DNA of 36,930 nt from Thermoplasmata archaeon (lineage in GTDB: Archaea > Thermoplasmatota > Thermoplasmata > Thermoplasmatales > Thermoplasmataceae). The position numbers were made by a program, and so were the translations under genes. Shown here one piece after another: positions 25,674-35,147 of this stretch. The DNA lies in the NCBI GenBank assembly GCA_021797385.1, contig JAJZZW010000001.1, positions 1 through 36,930 of the forward strand, written 5' to 3'. The stretch's first letter is position 1, and the number at the start of each line of letters is the position of its first letter. The notes under the pieces were generated by a model. It was not told the origin of the DNA, did no database searches, and was given only the letters and a program-made list of their open reading frames with translations.

Positions 25674-26249
25674 TTATTCACCCATCATCTTCAAAGCTTC
25701 CGACTTCAGTGATTCTAGTTCCTTCTTCACTATATCATTATACTTAACAGATGATGTCACCATTGTGGCACCTTCCTGCCTGACACCGCGCATCATCATG
25801 CACATATGCTGTCCCTTGGCTGTAACCATTACAAAGAGCGGATTCAGATTTTCATATAATAGTTCAACTATTTCGGATGTCATATTTTCCTGCAACTGGG
25901 GCTTGCTGGCTATCTTGTTAACTGCCCTGACAAGTTTGCTTACACCAGCTATATACCCTGATGGCTTCGGCAGATATGCTATGTTTACCGTGCCGAAAAA
26001 GGGAAGTAAGTGATGGGAACACATTGAATAAAATGAAACATTCTTCATGATAACCATGCTCTCATGGCCAGAAACCTTGAATTTTGTAAAGGCAAAGTTT
26101 CTTGTCCCGTACCATTCCCTGTAGAAATTTTCAATTCTACCTGGTGTATTCTTTAATTCTTCTTCGTTGAACCATCCATACTCATTATGTAAATTATACA
26201 CAAGCTGTTCTATGCTGTCACGCAGTATTTTTTCATTTTTTTGTTCCAT
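25674..26249 (-). CDS. folE: GTP cyclohydrolase I (type IA), 191 aa
   Basis: Zinc ligands C77 and H80 (MCSHHLLPFFG) and C150 (GQHMCMMMRGV) are present, with the conserved 'GYIAGVSKLVRAVNKIA' helix and the 'QENMTSEI' segment. Length is typical. It makes dihydroneopterin triphosphate from GTP, the first step shared by pterin and 7-deazaguanine synthesis. Its place between queE and queD points to the archaeosine precursor pathway rather than folate. Its ATG abuts the queE stop codon and has an AGAGGTG Shine-Dalgarno five bases upstream. Confidence 0.93.
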   Translation of the reverse strand: MEQKNEKILRDSIEQLVYNLHNEYGWFNEEELKNTPGRIENFYREWYGTRNFAFTKFKVSGHESMVIMKNVSFYSMCSHHLLPFFGTVNIAYLPKPSGYIAGVSKLVRAVNKIASKPQLQENMTSEIVELLYENLNPLFVMVTAKGQHMCMMMRGVRQEGATMVTSSVKYNDIVKKELESLKSEALKMMGE

Positions 26250-26891
26250 CTAGACACCTCTTTTGTCTCCAAATATGTATTTATGCTCCTGTAGCATCAG
26301 TCTTACATTGGGCGGGGCACATTCTATAAACCTGTCTGCAAGCCATGCAATATCAGTCCCGTACACCGGTTGAATGACTATTCCGATATCAGGAGGGATT
26401 TCATTTATTTCTTTCATTGCAACATTAAAATCATTCATATCATTTACAACAAATTTCAGATAATCTCTATTATCCATGTATTTTAAATTATTATCATTGA
26501 ATTTCCTGTACATGCCTGATGATGGCAATTTGAAATCAATATCTTTTCTTACATGCCTGTAATCAGGAAGGAATCTTTTGATATCCAGGCTCCCTGAGGT
26601 TTCCAGAAGTATATTATACTTACCGGATAAAATATTGACCAGGCTATTAACTTCATTCTGTACTAATGGCTCACCCCCTGTAAGGCAAACCCATTTTACC
26701 ATTTTCTTTGAAAGATTGTTCACTGCATCGACAATTTCATTCAGGCTCATTTCCTTTCCTTCATCGAACGAATACTTTGTATCACACCATGAGCATCTCA
26801 GGTTGCAATACTCTGTTCTCACAAATACCATTTTTTCTCCGGTGTAATAACCTTCTCCCTGGATACTTAAAAAAATTTCATTAATTTTCAT
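26250..26891 (-). CDS. queE: 7-carboxy-7-deazaguanine synthase (QueE), radical SAM, 213 aa
   Basis: The radical-SAM cysteines are C29, C33 and C36 (C-x3-C-x2-C in 'EYCNLRCSWCDTKYSFDEG'), followed by 'CLTGGEP'. The N-terminal 'INEIFLSIQGEGYYTG' is the QueE signature. It converts 6-carboxytetrahydropterin to 7-carboxy-7-deazaguanine. A TATA box on the minus strand at 26906-26918, inside the 3' end of the next gene, is 25 bp from ATG 26891. This is therefore the first gene of queE-folE-queD. QueC, which would complete preQ0, is not in the window. Confidence 0.93.
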   Translation of the reverse strand: MKINEIFLSIQGEGYYTGEKMVFVRTEYCNLRCSWCDTKYSFDEGKEMSLNEIVDAVNNLSKKMVKWVCLTGGEPLVQNEVNSLVNILSGKYNILLETSGSLDIKRFLPDYRHVRKDIDFKLPSSGMYRKFNDNNLKYMDNRDYLKFVVNDMNDFNVAMKEINEIPPDIGIVIQPVYGTDIAWLADRFIECAPPNVRLMLQEHKYIFGDKRGV

Positions 26892-26905
26892 ATAATTTCA
26901 ATAAT

Positions 26906-26918
26906 TTATTTTATATTC
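26906..26918 (-). promoter_or_regulatory. TATA box of the queE-folE-queD operon
   Basis: GAATATAAAATAA (minus strand) is centred 25 bp from ATG 26891. It overlaps the stop region of the upstream PPC-domain gene. Confidence 0.5.
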
Positions 26919-27322
26919 AGCTCCTTGAGGGTTGATTTATCATTATATTTTCTGGTAAATTTAACCGTTTCAAATTTTGTAATTTTTATCTCCATCAAGG
27001 GATCTGCAACACCACTGAAGAAATGCCCCCCGTAAAGCTGATGGTCCTTCCTTGCAACTCCTATATGTATATGAAACCTGTTCTCGTCATCGGCAATGGA
27101 ACCATGAAATGCAACAAGCTCACATCTTTCAACTATGGTCAGTTCCTCGTATTTATTTATATTCCAGTAACCAATTTTTAGGTCCTTTACCATTCCGATG
27201 CCCATGTCTATAAAACCGGATTTTATTTTATATTTATCAACAAGTTTGTTTAAATTTTGAATCACATCTTCACCTGCATCGAACTTAGCAACTATTATGT
27301 TATTTTCAATATTATCCTGCAT
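26906..27322 (-). CDS. PPC/DUF296-domain protein, 138 aa
   Basis: Single PPC (plants and prokaryotes conserved) domain. The three histidines that bind metal in archaeal and bacterial members are visible as H84 and H86 (FHIHIGVA) and H100 (YGGHFFSG). The 'GSIADDENRFHIH' and 'PLMEIKITKF' segments also fit. In plants the domain sits on AT-hook DNA-binding proteins. The prokaryotic function is unknown. ATG 27322 is preferred over a TTG at 27331 because the TATA box at 27341-27351 (GCTTAATATGG on the minus strand) is 24 bp upstream. It lies just upstream of queE, with no clear functional link. Confidence 0.85.
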   Translation of the reverse strand: MQDNIENNIIVAKFDAGEDVIQNLNKLVDKYKIKSGFIDMGIGMVKDLKIGYWNINKYEELTIVERCELVAFHGSIADDENRFHIHIGVARKDHQLYGGHFFSGVADPLMEIKITKFETVKFTRKYNDKSTLKELNIK

Positions 27323-27344
27323 AGTTTGCAATTAAAAAGCCATA

Positions 27345-27545
27345 TTAAGCCTTTGTTATTCCAATAACCCACAGAAACATGGTTAAGGCAAACGACATGC
27401 CAAGGATGACTGCGAGAACGTCAATTAATAAAACATTGGCCAGATAAAATTTGAAATTGGAAATTATATATATAACGAAAATAACTGTAATAACTCCTAT
27501 AATGACATTTGACCTTATCAAATTTTTAACAGTACTATTTTTCAT
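27345..27545 (-). CDS. Small two-helix membrane protein, 66 aa
   Basis: Short basic N-terminus (MKNSTVKNLIRS) followed by two hydrophobic helices (about 14-32 and 36-62). It has no recognisable family. ATG 27545 has a TATA-like TTAGTTATAT about 25 bp upstream, which supports it as a real leaderless gene. It sits between pdxT and the PPC-domain gene on the same strand. Confidence 0.55.
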   Translation of the reverse strand: MKNSTVKNLIRSNVIIGVITVIFVIYIISNFKFYLANVLLIDVLAVILGMSFALTMFLWVIGITKA

Positions 27546-27590
27546 TGTTCCAGATCATAAAATGATATAACTAATTTTTTCAAATTAATT

Positions 27591-28163
27591 TCAATGATCA
27601 ATCATGGAAACAAAATATTCATGTATTCTGTTATCTCCGGTGAGTTCAGGGTGGAACGTCATTGCAAGTATATTATCTTCCCTGACCATGACAGGGCTAC
27701 CATTCACAGTGGCCATGACCGTAGAATTGCCCGGTAATTCTATTCCGGGTGCTCTTATAAAAACAGCATTGAAATTCCCGATATCTTCAATGTTGATGGA
27801 TTTTATGAATGAGTTAATCTGCCTGCCGTAAGCGTTTCTCTTTATTGTTATATCTATAAGGTTCATACCATTTACCCTGCTATCTCCGGTATCGCTGGAA
27901 AGAAGTATGGCACCGGCACAGGTTCCCATTACAGGCATTCCCGATCTGGCCATTTCATAAATTTTTTCATACATACCTGATTTCTTGAGGATTTTGTATA
28001 TCACCGTGCTCTCGCCACCGGGTATAATTAGACCTGAAAGTCCATGAAGGTTTTCAATGGTTTTAACGTTTACAGGGTCAACATTATATTTTCCATGTAA
28101 ATGCTTTATCATCTGGAAATGCTCTGAAACATCGCCCTGAATATTCAGTACACCGATCTTCAT
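27591..28163 (-). CDS. pdxT: Pyridoxal 5'-phosphate synthase glutaminase subunit PdxT, 190 aa
   Basis: Class I glutamine amidotransferase with the triad C82 (GTCAGAI), H171 and E173 (FHPEL), and the PdxT-type 'IPGGEST' (48-54) and 'NAYGRQINSF' (110-119). It releases ammonia from glutamine and passes it to PdxS. It follows pdxS by 14 bp with an AAGGA-type Shine-Dalgarno, so the two are one operon. Confidence 0.95.
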   Translation of the reverse strand: MKIGVLNIQGDVSEHFQMIKHLHGKYNVDPVNVKTIENLHGLSGLIIPGGESTVIYKILKKSGMYEKIYEMARSGMPVMGTCAGAILLSSDTGDSRVNGMNLIDITIKRNAYGRQINSFIKSINIEDIGNFNAVFIRAPGIELPGNSTVMATVNGSPVMVREDNILAMTFHPELTGDNRIHEYFVSMIDH

Positions 28164-28177
28164 TGTTGTATCATTCC

Positions 28178-29170
28178 TTATCTATTCTGTAATTTCTCTA
28201 TTTCTGATATGTCCAGTCCATGCATTCCCTCAAGGCCGGAGGAAATATCACCAAGCAGTTTGTAATCTTCGAAATTTTCTGTGGCATCTACTATAGCATT
28301 CGCCATCTTTTGTGGATCCTGCGATTTGAATATTCCACTGCCTACAAATACACCATCCATACCCATTTTCATCATGAGTGCAGCATCAGCAGGTGTTGCA
28401 ATTCCACCTGCGGCAAAATTAACAAGGGGCAATCTTTTCAGATGTTTGATTTCCTTTATTACCTTAAATATTTCGTTTGATATTTCCCTGAAATCCATTC
28501 CGTAATAAACGTTATTATATGGCATTTTGCCTGATTCACCGTAGAGGTCCTCTGATGTCAACTCCCGTAGGGTAACATAACTCTTGGACATATTTTCTGC
28601 AATATTAAATAATTCGTCGTTTGTAAGTGAATTCAATATGTATATTCCATCGGTTACCGTTCTTATATGCCTAACCGCTTCTATTATATTGCCGGTGCCC
28701 GCTTCTCCCTTTGTTCGAATCATTGCAGCACCTTCAAATATTCTCCTGACTGCCTCCGGGAAAGTTCTGGCCCCGCAAACTACCGGTACTTTATAAAGTT
28801 TTTTGTTTATATGGTAAAACGGATCTGCCGGTGTGAGAACCTCACTTTCATCCAGCATATCAACTCCAAGCGATTCAAGTATTGAAGCCTCGCTGAGATG
28901 GCCTATTCTGACCTTGGCCATTACTGGTATTGAAACTGCGTCAAGGATTTCCTTTACCTTTAAGGGATCAGACATTCTCGCCACACCACCCTGTGCCCTT
29001 ATATCGGATGGAACCCTTTCCAGAGCCATTACAGAAACTGCTCCCGCCTTCTCTGCTATTTTAGCCTGTTCTGCATTGGTTACATCCATAACAACACCAC
29101 CCTTGGTCATCTTTGCAAAACCACGTTTTAAAAGTTCATCGCCGAATTTCATATTCTTAAGATCCAACAT
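28178..29170 (-). CDS. pdxS: Pyridoxal 5'-phosphate synthase subunit PdxS, 330 aa
   Basis: TIM-barrel synthase that makes PLP from ribose 5-phosphate, glyceraldehyde 3-phosphate and ammonia. Conserved stretches are '[13 protein letters not shown]' (D29), '[18 protein letters not shown]', 'MAKVRIGH' (K86, the Schiff-base lysine) and '[16 protein letters not shown]'. The length is slightly over the usual 290-300 aa, with an insertion around residues 200-230. TATA at 29190-29200 (GCGTATATATG on the minus strand) supports leaderless ATG 29170. It is divergent from malate dehydrogenase. Confidence 0.96.
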   Translation of the reverse strand: MLDLKNMKFGDELLKRGFAKMTKGGVVMDVTNAEQAKIAEKAGAVSVMALERVPSDIRAQGGVARMSDPLKVKEILDAVSIPVMAKVRIGHLSEASILESLGVDMLDESEVLTPADPFYHINKKLYKVPVVCGARTFPEAVRRIFEGAAMIRTKGEAGTGNIIEAVRHIRTVTDGIYILNSLTNDELFNIAENMSKSYVTLRELTSEDLYGESGKMPYNNVYYGMDFREISNEIFKVIKEIKHLKRLPLVNFAAGGIATPADAALMMKMGMDGVFVGSGIFKSQDPQKMANAIVDATENFEDYKLLGDISSGLEGMHGLDISEIEKLQNR

Positions 29171-29189
29171 AATAGAACATTATCATTAT

Positions 29190-29200
29190 TACATATATAC
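29190..29200 (-). promoter_or_regulatory. TATA box of pdxST
   Basis: GCGTATATATG (minus strand) is centred 25 bp upstream of the pdxS ATG. Confidence 0.5.
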
Positions 29201-29280
29201 GCTTTATCAGAGCTTTTTAAAAATTCCGAATACTTTCAGGTTAATACAAAAATATTTAATTTTAATGACTATATCATATC

Positions 29281-30249
29281 ATGGACAAAACGATTTCTAT
29301 TATTGGCGCAGGAGCAGTAGGAGCAAGTGTGGCACAGGTTCTGGCTATTAAGGATATTGCAGATATCAAAATCTTTGATATTGTTGACGGAGTAGCACAG
29401 GGAAAGGCACTGGATATTCAGGAGGGAGCTCCGCATTTCGGTTTTGATTGCAAGTTGCAGGGATTCTGCACTCAGGATTCCACGGTATACAAGAATCTGA
29501 AAGGGTCTGATGTTATAGTTGTTACTGCAGGCCTGGCAAGAAAACCTGGCATGAGCAGGGATGACCTTCTAGTAAAAAATATAGGGATAATGAAAGATGT
29601 TGGAGAGCAGATAAAGAAATACTCACCGGATTCAATTATTATAGCTGTAACAAATCCGGCAGATATAATGGCATATGCACTTCAGAAGGCATCTGGAATC
29701 AGCCCGGAGAGAGTAATAGGTCTCGGTGGTTCACTGGATAGCTCAAGATTCAGAACATTTCTGGCAGAGGCCCTCGATGTTTCAGTAAGAGATGTCAATG
29801 CCTTTGTTATCGGTGGACATGGTGATGATATGGTTCCATTCATACATTATTCCAGTGTCTCAGGAATACCGATTTCCAATCTACTCAGCAAGGAAAAGAT
29901 CGATGAAATCATAAAGAGAACAAGATTCGGCGGTGGAGAAATCCTGAATTATTATAAAACAGGAACTGCATTCTATGCACCTTCCATATCCATATCTGTC
30001 ATGGTTGAATCAGTGATAAACGATGAGAAAAGGGTAATTCCCTGTGCTGCTTACCTTACCGGCAAACATGCCGAGAAGTATAAAATAAGCAATAAATTCA
30101 TCGGAGTTCCAATAAAAATCGGCAAACACGGGGTTGAGGAAATATATGACCTTGAGTTCAGTGAGGGGGATGCAAAGGAATGGATTAAAAGCGTCGACTC
30201 TGTGAATAAGAATTGCAAACTGGCCGATGACTACTTTGCATCTCACTGA
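29281..30249 (+). CDS. mdh: Malate dehydrogenase, 322 aa
   Basis: LDH/MDH-superfamily enzyme. 'IIGAGAVGASVA' (7-18) is the NAD-binding loop, with D33 at the end of the second strand indicating NAD rather than NADP. The substrate residues are R87 and R93 (LARKPGMSRDD), R156 (DSSRFR), N125 (TNPAD) and H180 (GGHGDDM). Arginine at 87 in 'RKPGMSR' selects malate/oxaloacetate over lactate/pyruvate. A TATA-like AATATTTAATTT at 29250-29261 supports ATG 29281. It lies 71 bp upstream of sdhA in the same direction, so malate dehydrogenase and succinate dehydrogenase are likely co-expressed. Confidence 0.94.
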   Translation: MDKTISIIGAGAVGASVAQVLAIKDIADIKIFDIVDGVAQGKALDIQEGAPHFGFDCKLQGFCTQDSTVYKNLKGSDVIVVTAGLARKPGMSRDDLLVKNIGIMKDVGEQIKKYSPDSIIIAVTNPADIMAYALQKASGISPERVIGLGGSLDSSRFRTFLAEALDVSVRDVNAFVIGGHGDDMVPFIHYSSVSGIPISNLLSKEKIDEIIKRTRFGGGEILNYYKTGTAFYAPSISISVMVESVINDEKRVIPCAAYLTGKHAEKYKISNKFIGVPIKIGKHGVEEIYDLEFSEGDAKEWIKSVDSVNKNCKLADDYFASH

Positions 30250-30308
30250 AAACAGTGTTAATCAAAAATTTTATATTTTATTTCATACTAACATAAAAAA
30301 TATATACT

Positions 30309-30314
30309 GGTGGT
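30309..30314 (+). promoter_or_regulatory. Shine-Dalgarno of sdhA
   Basis: GGTGGT lies six bases before ATG 30321. Most first genes in the window lack such a site, so sdhA is either read through from mdh or has a short leader from the TATA-like sequence near 30268-30282. Confidence 0.5.
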
Positions 30315-30320
30315 AATTTC

Positions 30321-32015
30321 ATGGAAAAAAAAGAATATGATGCAGTTATTTTAGGAGGAGGTCTGGCAGGTTTAATGGCTGCCAATATCGTTGCGGCTGC
30401 AGGTTTTTCAGTGGCTGTTGTTTCAAAGGTGTTTCCTACAAGGTCGCATTCAGCCGCTGCAGAAGGTGGCATAGCGGCATATATAATGGGAAATTCAGAT
30501 CCAAACGATGATCCGGATTTCATGTCCTATGATGAGGTAAAGGGTGGCGACTATCTTGTGGATCAGGATGCAGCTGAATTATTATCAAAGAAATCAGGAG
30601 ATATAGTAAACCTTCTGGATGCATGGGGAGCTCCTTTCAACAGGCAGCCGGACGGAAGGATTGCACTGAGATATTTCGGTGGACAGACATATCCAAGAAC
30701 AAGATTCATCGCAGATAAAACCGGTATGGCACTTTTACATACATTGTTTGAACATTCAACAGGATTCAAAAACATAGAATATTATAATGAATACTATGTT
30801 CTGGATATAGTAAAGGAAGGAAATAATGTCAACGGACTCGTTGCAATGGAAATGAAAACATTGAATCCCATATATCTGAAATCCAGGGCACTGCTGATTG
30901 CATCCGGCGGAATAGGAATGATGTACAAACACACAACAAACAGCTATATTAATACAGGAGACGGGCAGGGCATAGCCTTAAGATCCGGAGTTGCTTTGAA
31001 GGATCCTGAATTTGTGCAGTTCCATCCCACCGGGCTCTATCCATCGGATATCCTTATCAGCGAGGCTGCAAGGGCAGAGGGCGCTATATTAAAGAACAAT
31101 AAGGGCGAAAGATTTATGGCAAAATATGCTCCACATAAATTCGACCTGGCACCCAGAGATATAGTATCAAGGTCAATGACCATCGAAATAAGAGAGGGCA
31201 GGGGCTTTGAAGGTGGTTACCTGGGACTTGATTTAAGGCATCTAGGCAAGAAGTATATAATAGAAAGACTTGCCCTGGCATACGATGCTGCGAAGAATTT
31301 CTCCGGTGTGGATGCTTCTGAGGAAATGATACCTGTAAGGCCTGCACAGCATTATTTCATGGGCGGTATAGATGTGGATACCACCGGAACAAATCACGAT
31401 TTAAATGGTGTATTTTCTGCAGGTGAATCTGCCTGTGTGTCTGTACATGGAGCAAACAGGCTCGGTTCCAATTCTCTCCTGGAAACGGTGGTATATGGGA
31501 GGGAAACGGGAAACACAATGGTAGAATTCCTGAAGACACATAAAAACGTTGAGACAAACAGCAACGTGGAGCCAATAATAGACGCTGCCTATGCTTATAT
31601 CAAGAGAGAAACCGGAGAACACTTCGGTGTCCTGACAGAGGAACTCAGGGATATAATGTGGGATAATGTGGGTATATTCAGGGACAACGACAAACTGGCA
31701 GAGGCTGTTTCAAAAATAAAGGATTTAAGGGTAAGGGCAAGATCCATGTATGTTACAGATAAAACATCTAACTATAATACTGAATTATTCAATGCACTGG
31801 AAACCAGAAACATGCTGGATGTTGCATATACTATGGCCACTGCAGCACTCAACAGAACTGAAACAAGGGGTGCCCACTTTAGGGATGATTATCCAGCAAG
31901 GGATGACAAGAACTGGATGAAGCATACATTAACCTATCTAGCAGGTGATGAAATTAAAATATCATATAAGCCTGTAACATATACAAGGTGGAAACCTGAA
32001 GCGAGGGTGTATTAA
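30321..32015 (+). CDS. sdhA: Succinate dehydrogenase flavoprotein subunit, 564 aa
   Basis: The FAD-binding '[18 protein letters not shown]' (11-28) comes first. Then '[14 protein letters not shown]', where H43 is the probable covalent FAD-linking histidine. 'FHPTGLY' (near 235), '[16 protein letters not shown]' with the catalytic region, 'AQHYFMGGI' and '[12 protein letters not shown]' follow. These identify SdhA/FrdA. Direction cannot be told from sequence, but the aerobic context favours succinate oxidation. It is first of four tightly packed genes; sdhB starts on the base after its stop codon. Confidence 0.95.
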   Translation: MEKKEYDAVILGGGLAGLMAANIVAAAGFSVAVVSKVFPTRSHSAAAEGGIAAYIMGNSDPNDDPDFMSYDEVKGGDYLVDQDAAELLSKKSGDIVNLLDAWGAPFNRQPDGRIALRYFGGQTYPRTRFIADKTGMALLHTLFEHSTGFKNIEYYNEYYVLDIVKEGNNVNGLVAMEMKTLNPIYLKSRALLIASGGIGMMYKHTTNSYINTGDGQGIALRSGVALKDPEFVQFHPTGLYPSDILISEAARAEGAILKNNKGERFMAKYAPHKFDLAPRDIVSRSMTIEIREGRGFEGGYLGLDLRHLGKKYIIERLALAYDAAKNFSGVDASEEMIPVRPAQHYFMGGIDVDTTGTNHDLNGVFSAGESACVSVHGANRLGSNSLLETVVYGRETGNTMVEFLKTHKNVETNSNVEPIIDAAYAYIKRETGEHFGVLTEELRDIMWDNVGIFRDNDKLAEAVSKIKDLRVRARSMYVTDKTSNYNTELFNALETRNMLDVAYTMATAALNRTETRGAHFRDDYPARDDKNWMKHTLTYLAGDEIKISYKPVTYTRWKPEARVY

Positions 32016-32957
32016 ATGGAAGAAAAAGAAATAACCGTGAATATAAAGAAATATAATGATAAGGACGGTGCATTCTGGAAGTCCTACAAACTCAAGGCAG
32101 ATAAATACACGCAGATGACAGAGGTGCTCAGAAGAATAAAATCAGAGCAGGATCCATCTCTGGCATACCGTGCATCCTGCCATATGGCTGTCTGTGGAAG
32201 CTGTTCAATGAAGATAAACGGTATTCCATCACTGGCATGCAGGACAATTGCATTGCAGGCAGTCAATGAAAAGAATGAAATAAATGTTGAGAGTATGGAT
32301 TATTATCCCGGAGTCAGAGACCTCATTACAGATATAGATGGCTTCTACGATAAAATCTACAAGGTAATGCCCAGACTCATAGCAGATGAATCTGTACTTA
32401 TGGGCGAAAATGAACAGCGCATGACCCCGGAAGATCAGACTGAAGTCTGGAAGTTCCAGGAATGCATATACTGCGGATTATGTGTATCGGCATGCCCGTC
32501 CGTAAAAGAGGATGAAAAATTCCTTGGTCCCGCAGCTCACGCCAAGGGATTCAGATTTATTGACGATGTAAGAGATACAAAAAAGCAGGAGCGTATAGAA
32601 CTTCTCATGGACAGCGCATACAGATGCACATCTTGCTATATGTGCTATGAGGTATGCCCACAGGATGTGCAACCTGTAATCGCAATCAAGAAAACAAAGA
32701 ACTATCTTGATCAGTATAAGGGAGATACCCCCGTAACAGTCATGGCCAGAAAGCATGATGATACTATTGTGAATCTGATAGAAACAACAGGCAAGATAAA
32801 GGAATCTACTCTATTCCTGAAAACCTTCGGATTCGGCGAGGCAATGCGGGACGCTGTAGATATGCTGAAAACAGGCAAATTTAAATATGCATTTGAGAAA
32901 GACAGTAAGGTCAAAAACATGAGCGAAATAAAAAATATGATGGGTGATAAAAAATGA
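32016..32957 (+). CDS. sdhB: Succinate dehydrogenase iron-sulfur subunit, 313 aa
   Basis: The [2Fe-2S] ligands are C55, C60, C63 and C75. The first C-x2-C-x2-C-x3-CP motif is C150/C153/C156/C160. The second is C204/C207/C210/C214. In ordinary SdhB the second motif lacks one Cys and holds [3Fe-4S]. Here C207 completes it, so a second [4Fe-4S] cluster is expected, as in archaeal type-E (Sulfolobus-like) enzymes. It is longer than bacterial SdhB (about 240 aa) by a C-terminal extension of about 70 residues. It overlaps sdhC by four bases. Confidence 0.94.
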   Translation: MEEKEITVNIKKYNDKDGAFWKSYKLKADKYTQMTEVLRRIKSEQDPSLAYRASCHMAVCGSCSMKINGIPSLACRTIALQAVNEKNEINVESMDYYPGVRDLITDIDGFYDKIYKVMPRLIADESVLMGENEQRMTPEDQTEVWKFQECIYCGLCVSACPSVKEDEKFLGPAAHAKGFRFIDDVRDTKKQERIELLMDSAYRCTSCYMCYEVCPQDVQPVIAIKKTKNYLDQYKGDTPVTVMARKHDDTIVNLIETTGKIKESTLFLKTFGFGEAMRDAVDMLKTGKFKYAFEKDSKVKNMSEIKNMMGDKK

Positions 32958-33829
32958 AAGTAGCATATTATCCGGGATGTGCTTCCCATGGAATAGCAAA
33001 GGATGTGGATATAGCAACGCAAATGATAGCAAAGGATCTTGATCTGGAACTTATGGAGGTTGATGACTGGAACTGCTGCGGCGGGGGATTCATGGATGAT
33101 AAGAACGAGGCAGTCCATGCATCTCTTAATCTGAGAAATCTGGAGAAGGTTGAGAAGATGGGTTACAATAAGATGGCAACCCCATGCAGCGTATGCCTGA
33201 ATTCCCATAAAATAGCTGCCGACAAGTATGAAAGTGATCCTGTACTGAAGGAGGATGTTGATGAAAGGCTCAAGGAAGCCAACATGGAAGAATACGACAA
33301 CGGCGTTGAGTCAGAGCACTTCATATGGGTTCTGATCAGGGATGTTGGCATTGACAATATAAGAAAACATGTCAAAAGACCGCTTACCGGGCTAAAGGTT
33401 GGAACATACTATGGATGCCAGCTTCTCAGGCCATCCAATGTAATGGGTTTTGAATCGGCATTTAATCCACATAGTGTAATGGATCTTGTGGCTGCCACAG
33501 GAGCGACTCCGGTAGCATTTCCAATGAAAACAGCATGCTGCGGTTTTCCACTTATGGGATCAAACCCCACGGTTGCACTGAAGATGGCAAATAATATACT
33601 TTCCAGTGCAAGGAACGAGGGTTCCGAAATTCTTGTGCATCCATGCTCACTGTGCCACCTGCAGCTTGATGTTACCCAGGATAAAATTCAGAGACAGTTC
33701 AAACAGGAGTGGAGGCTTCCCGCTGTTTACATAACACAGCTCATAGGGCTATCCTTCGGATACACACCGAAACAGCTGGGAATGTCAAAGGGATCCATAG
33801 AATATCTGAGGTCAAGGGGGATATCATGA
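32954..33829 (+). CDS. sdhC: HdrB-like succinate dehydrogenase subunit with two CCG domains, 291 aa
   Basis: Two cysteine-rich CCG domains of the heterodisulfide reductase B type. The first has C9, C41-C42 (NCCGGGF) and C78/C81. The second has C155, C195-C196 (ACCGFPLMG) and C231/C234 (HPCSLCH). There are no transmembrane helices. In type-E succinate dehydrogenases this subunit replaces the heme-bearing membrane anchors and passes electrons toward quinone from the membrane surface. Named sdhC by position; sdhE is used in some literature. ATG overlaps the sdhB stop codon, with GGGTGATA as Shine-Dalgarno. Confidence 0.9.
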   Translation: MKVAYYPGCASHGIAKDVDIATQMIAKDLDLELMEVDDWNCCGGGFMDDKNEAVHASLNLRNLEKVEKMGYNKMATPCSVCLNSHKIAADKYESDPVLKEDVDERLKEANMEEYDNGVESEHFIWVLIRDVGIDNIRKHVKRPLTGLKVGTYYGCQLLRPSNVMGFESAFNPHSVMDLVAATGATPVAFPMKTACCGFPLMGSNPTVALKMANNILSSARNEGSEILVHPCSLCHLQLDVTQDKIQRQFKQEWRLPAVYITQLIGLSFGYTPKQLGMSKGSIEYLRSRGIS

Positions 33830-34173
33830 ACTACGCAGACCTTTTAAAGGGTACGGAAGTTACCGGGCAATCAGAAATACCTCCTAGACCCGGGGATAAA
33901 CCCTTTGCAACGGAGGTTTATTACAAAAAGGATGATCTATTCTACGGGAAATTACATGTACGGAAGTTGAACAACGCAATGTATCTATCTGTAATATCAA
34001 AGATTCCATTCAACTGGAAACAGCTGGTGGGGGACATGAAATTTGCAGGAACAGTTGTAGATTCTGCAGGTGGTCTTCTCTGGTTAAAGGAGAATGAAAA
34101 TACAATAGGAAATGATCTAGCATATCTTGAAAAATACCTTACAGATATGAAAAACAAAGAAACCAAAAATTAA
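33826..34173 (+). CDS. sdhD: Small succinate dehydrogenase subunit, 115 aa
   Basis: A short soluble protein starting [14 protein letters not shown], with no transmembrane helix and no cysteines. It sits at the position of the small fourth subunit (SdhD/SdhF) of archaeal type-E succinate dehydrogenase. Such subunits bind the membrane by amphipathic helices. The call rests on position and size. The open frame reaches upstream to 33709, but ATG 33826 overlaps the sdhC stop codon (ATGA) and follows a GGGGGAT Shine-Dalgarno, like the other genes of the operon. It is convergent with the oxidoreductase beta gene, 19 bp away. Confidence 0.78.
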   Translation: MNYADLLKGTEVTGQSEIPPRPGDKPFATEVYYKKDDLFYGKLHVRKLNNAMYLSVISKIPFNWKQLVGDMKFAGTVVDSAGGLLWLKENENTIGNDLAYLEKYLTDMKNKETKN

Positions 34174-34192
34174 ATTTTTAAATTAAATAAAT

Positions 34193-35137
34193 TTATTCAA
34201 CGTCCTTTTCAGAGAATGTTTTTACAGGATCTACTATGGTATATCCATCCTTATCTGCTACTTCCTGCAAAGCAGGTGGATATTTCAGATACTCTGGAAC
34301 TATCCCTGCAAGCCTGTTGGTATAGCTCGGAATGGTGTTGTTTTCATAGAATATGCCTATGGGTATATGGTCTCCCCATTCCAGTGATTTTCTGTATCCG
34401 GTGTCAAATTTTTCCTCATCTTCTTCTTTCTTATCAACAACGGGATTCCATGATTTATCATCTTCAAGTTTGTAGACACGCTGTCTGTACCAGTCCAGTG
34501 TATTTACATCATTGTATGTAGGGCATGGCTGTAATACCTCTATTACTGCTGATCCCTCATGCTTTATAGCCCTTTCTATAATATATGATAGTTGCTTTAT
34601 TTCTGATGAGAATGCTCTTGCCACGAATGAATATCCGGAAGCCATAGCCAGTGTGATAGGATTTATCTTTCCCATTATATTTGGCCTTGCAAGGCTCTTT
34701 ACCTTTTCACCAAGTGGTAGTGTTGGAGCAGCCTGTCCCTTAGTCAGTCCGTAAACCGAGTTATTATAAAGTATTACCTTGACACCGGAGTTTCTTCTTC
34801 CTTCTCCAACAAAATGTCCTGCTCCAATGCTGAGCAGGTCTCCATCCCCTCCCATTACCAGAACATTCAAATTGGGATTGGAAAGTTTAACACCCACTGC
34901 ATAGGGTATAGCCCTTCCGTGCAGTGTATGGACCCCCGCAATATTCAAATAATGTGGAGTTTTTCCTGAGCAGCCTATACCTGATACTGCAACCACATCA
35001 TCAGGATCCATTTTCATGTTGGAAAGTGCCTGTGTAACTGCGCTGACTATACCGAAGTCACCACATCCCGGGCACCAGTCAATTGTTATGTTATTCCTGA
35101 AGTTGTATTTGCCCCTGTCTTCTACTCCTTTTTGCAT
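34193..35137 (-). CDS. 2-oxoacid:ferredoxin oxidoreductase beta subunit, 314 aa
   Basis: Thiamine-diphosphate-binding subunit. The [4Fe-4S] cysteines are C22 and C25 (DWCPGCGDFG), C56 (GIGCSGK) and C205 (QPCPTYN). The TPP/Mg motif 'GGDGDLLSIGAGHF' (from about residue 96) and 'YNNSVYGLTKGQAAPT' are diagnostic. It oxidatively decarboxylates pyruvate or 2-oxoglutarate to the acyl-CoA and reduces ferredoxin. The start is placed at ATG 35137, which follows a GGGTGAT Shine-Dalgarno overlapping the alpha stop codon. A GTG at 35146 would add three residues. It forms the archaeal two-subunit enzyme with the adjacent alpha gene. Confidence 0.93.
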   Translation of the reverse strand: MQKGVEDRGKYNFRNNITIDWCPGCGDFGIVSAVTQALSNMKMDPDDVVAVSGIGCSGKTPHYLNIAGVHTLHGRAIPYAVGVKLSNPNLNVLVMGGDGDLLSIGAGHFVGEGRRNSGVKVILYNNSVYGLTKGQAAPTLPLGEKVKSLARPNIMGKINPITLAMASGYSFVARAFSSEIKQLSYIIERAIKHEGSAVIEVLQPCPTYNDVNTLDWYRQRVYKLEDDKSWNPVVDKKEEDEEKFDTGYRKSLEWGDHIPIGIFYENNTIPSYTNRLAGIVPEYLKYPPALQEVADKDGYTIVDPVKTFSEKDVE

Positions 35138-35147
35138 TTTTATCACC

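Noticed and set aside
28833..29351. Plus-strand open frame of 172 codons across pdxS and the mdh start
   Set aside because: It is antisense to pdxS and overlaps mdh in another frame. Both real genes have clear motifs and promoters.
33709..33825. N-terminal extension of the small sdhD protein
   Set aside because: It would overlap sdhC by over 100 bp in another frame. ATG 33826 has the operon's usual stop-start overlap and Shine-Dalgarno.
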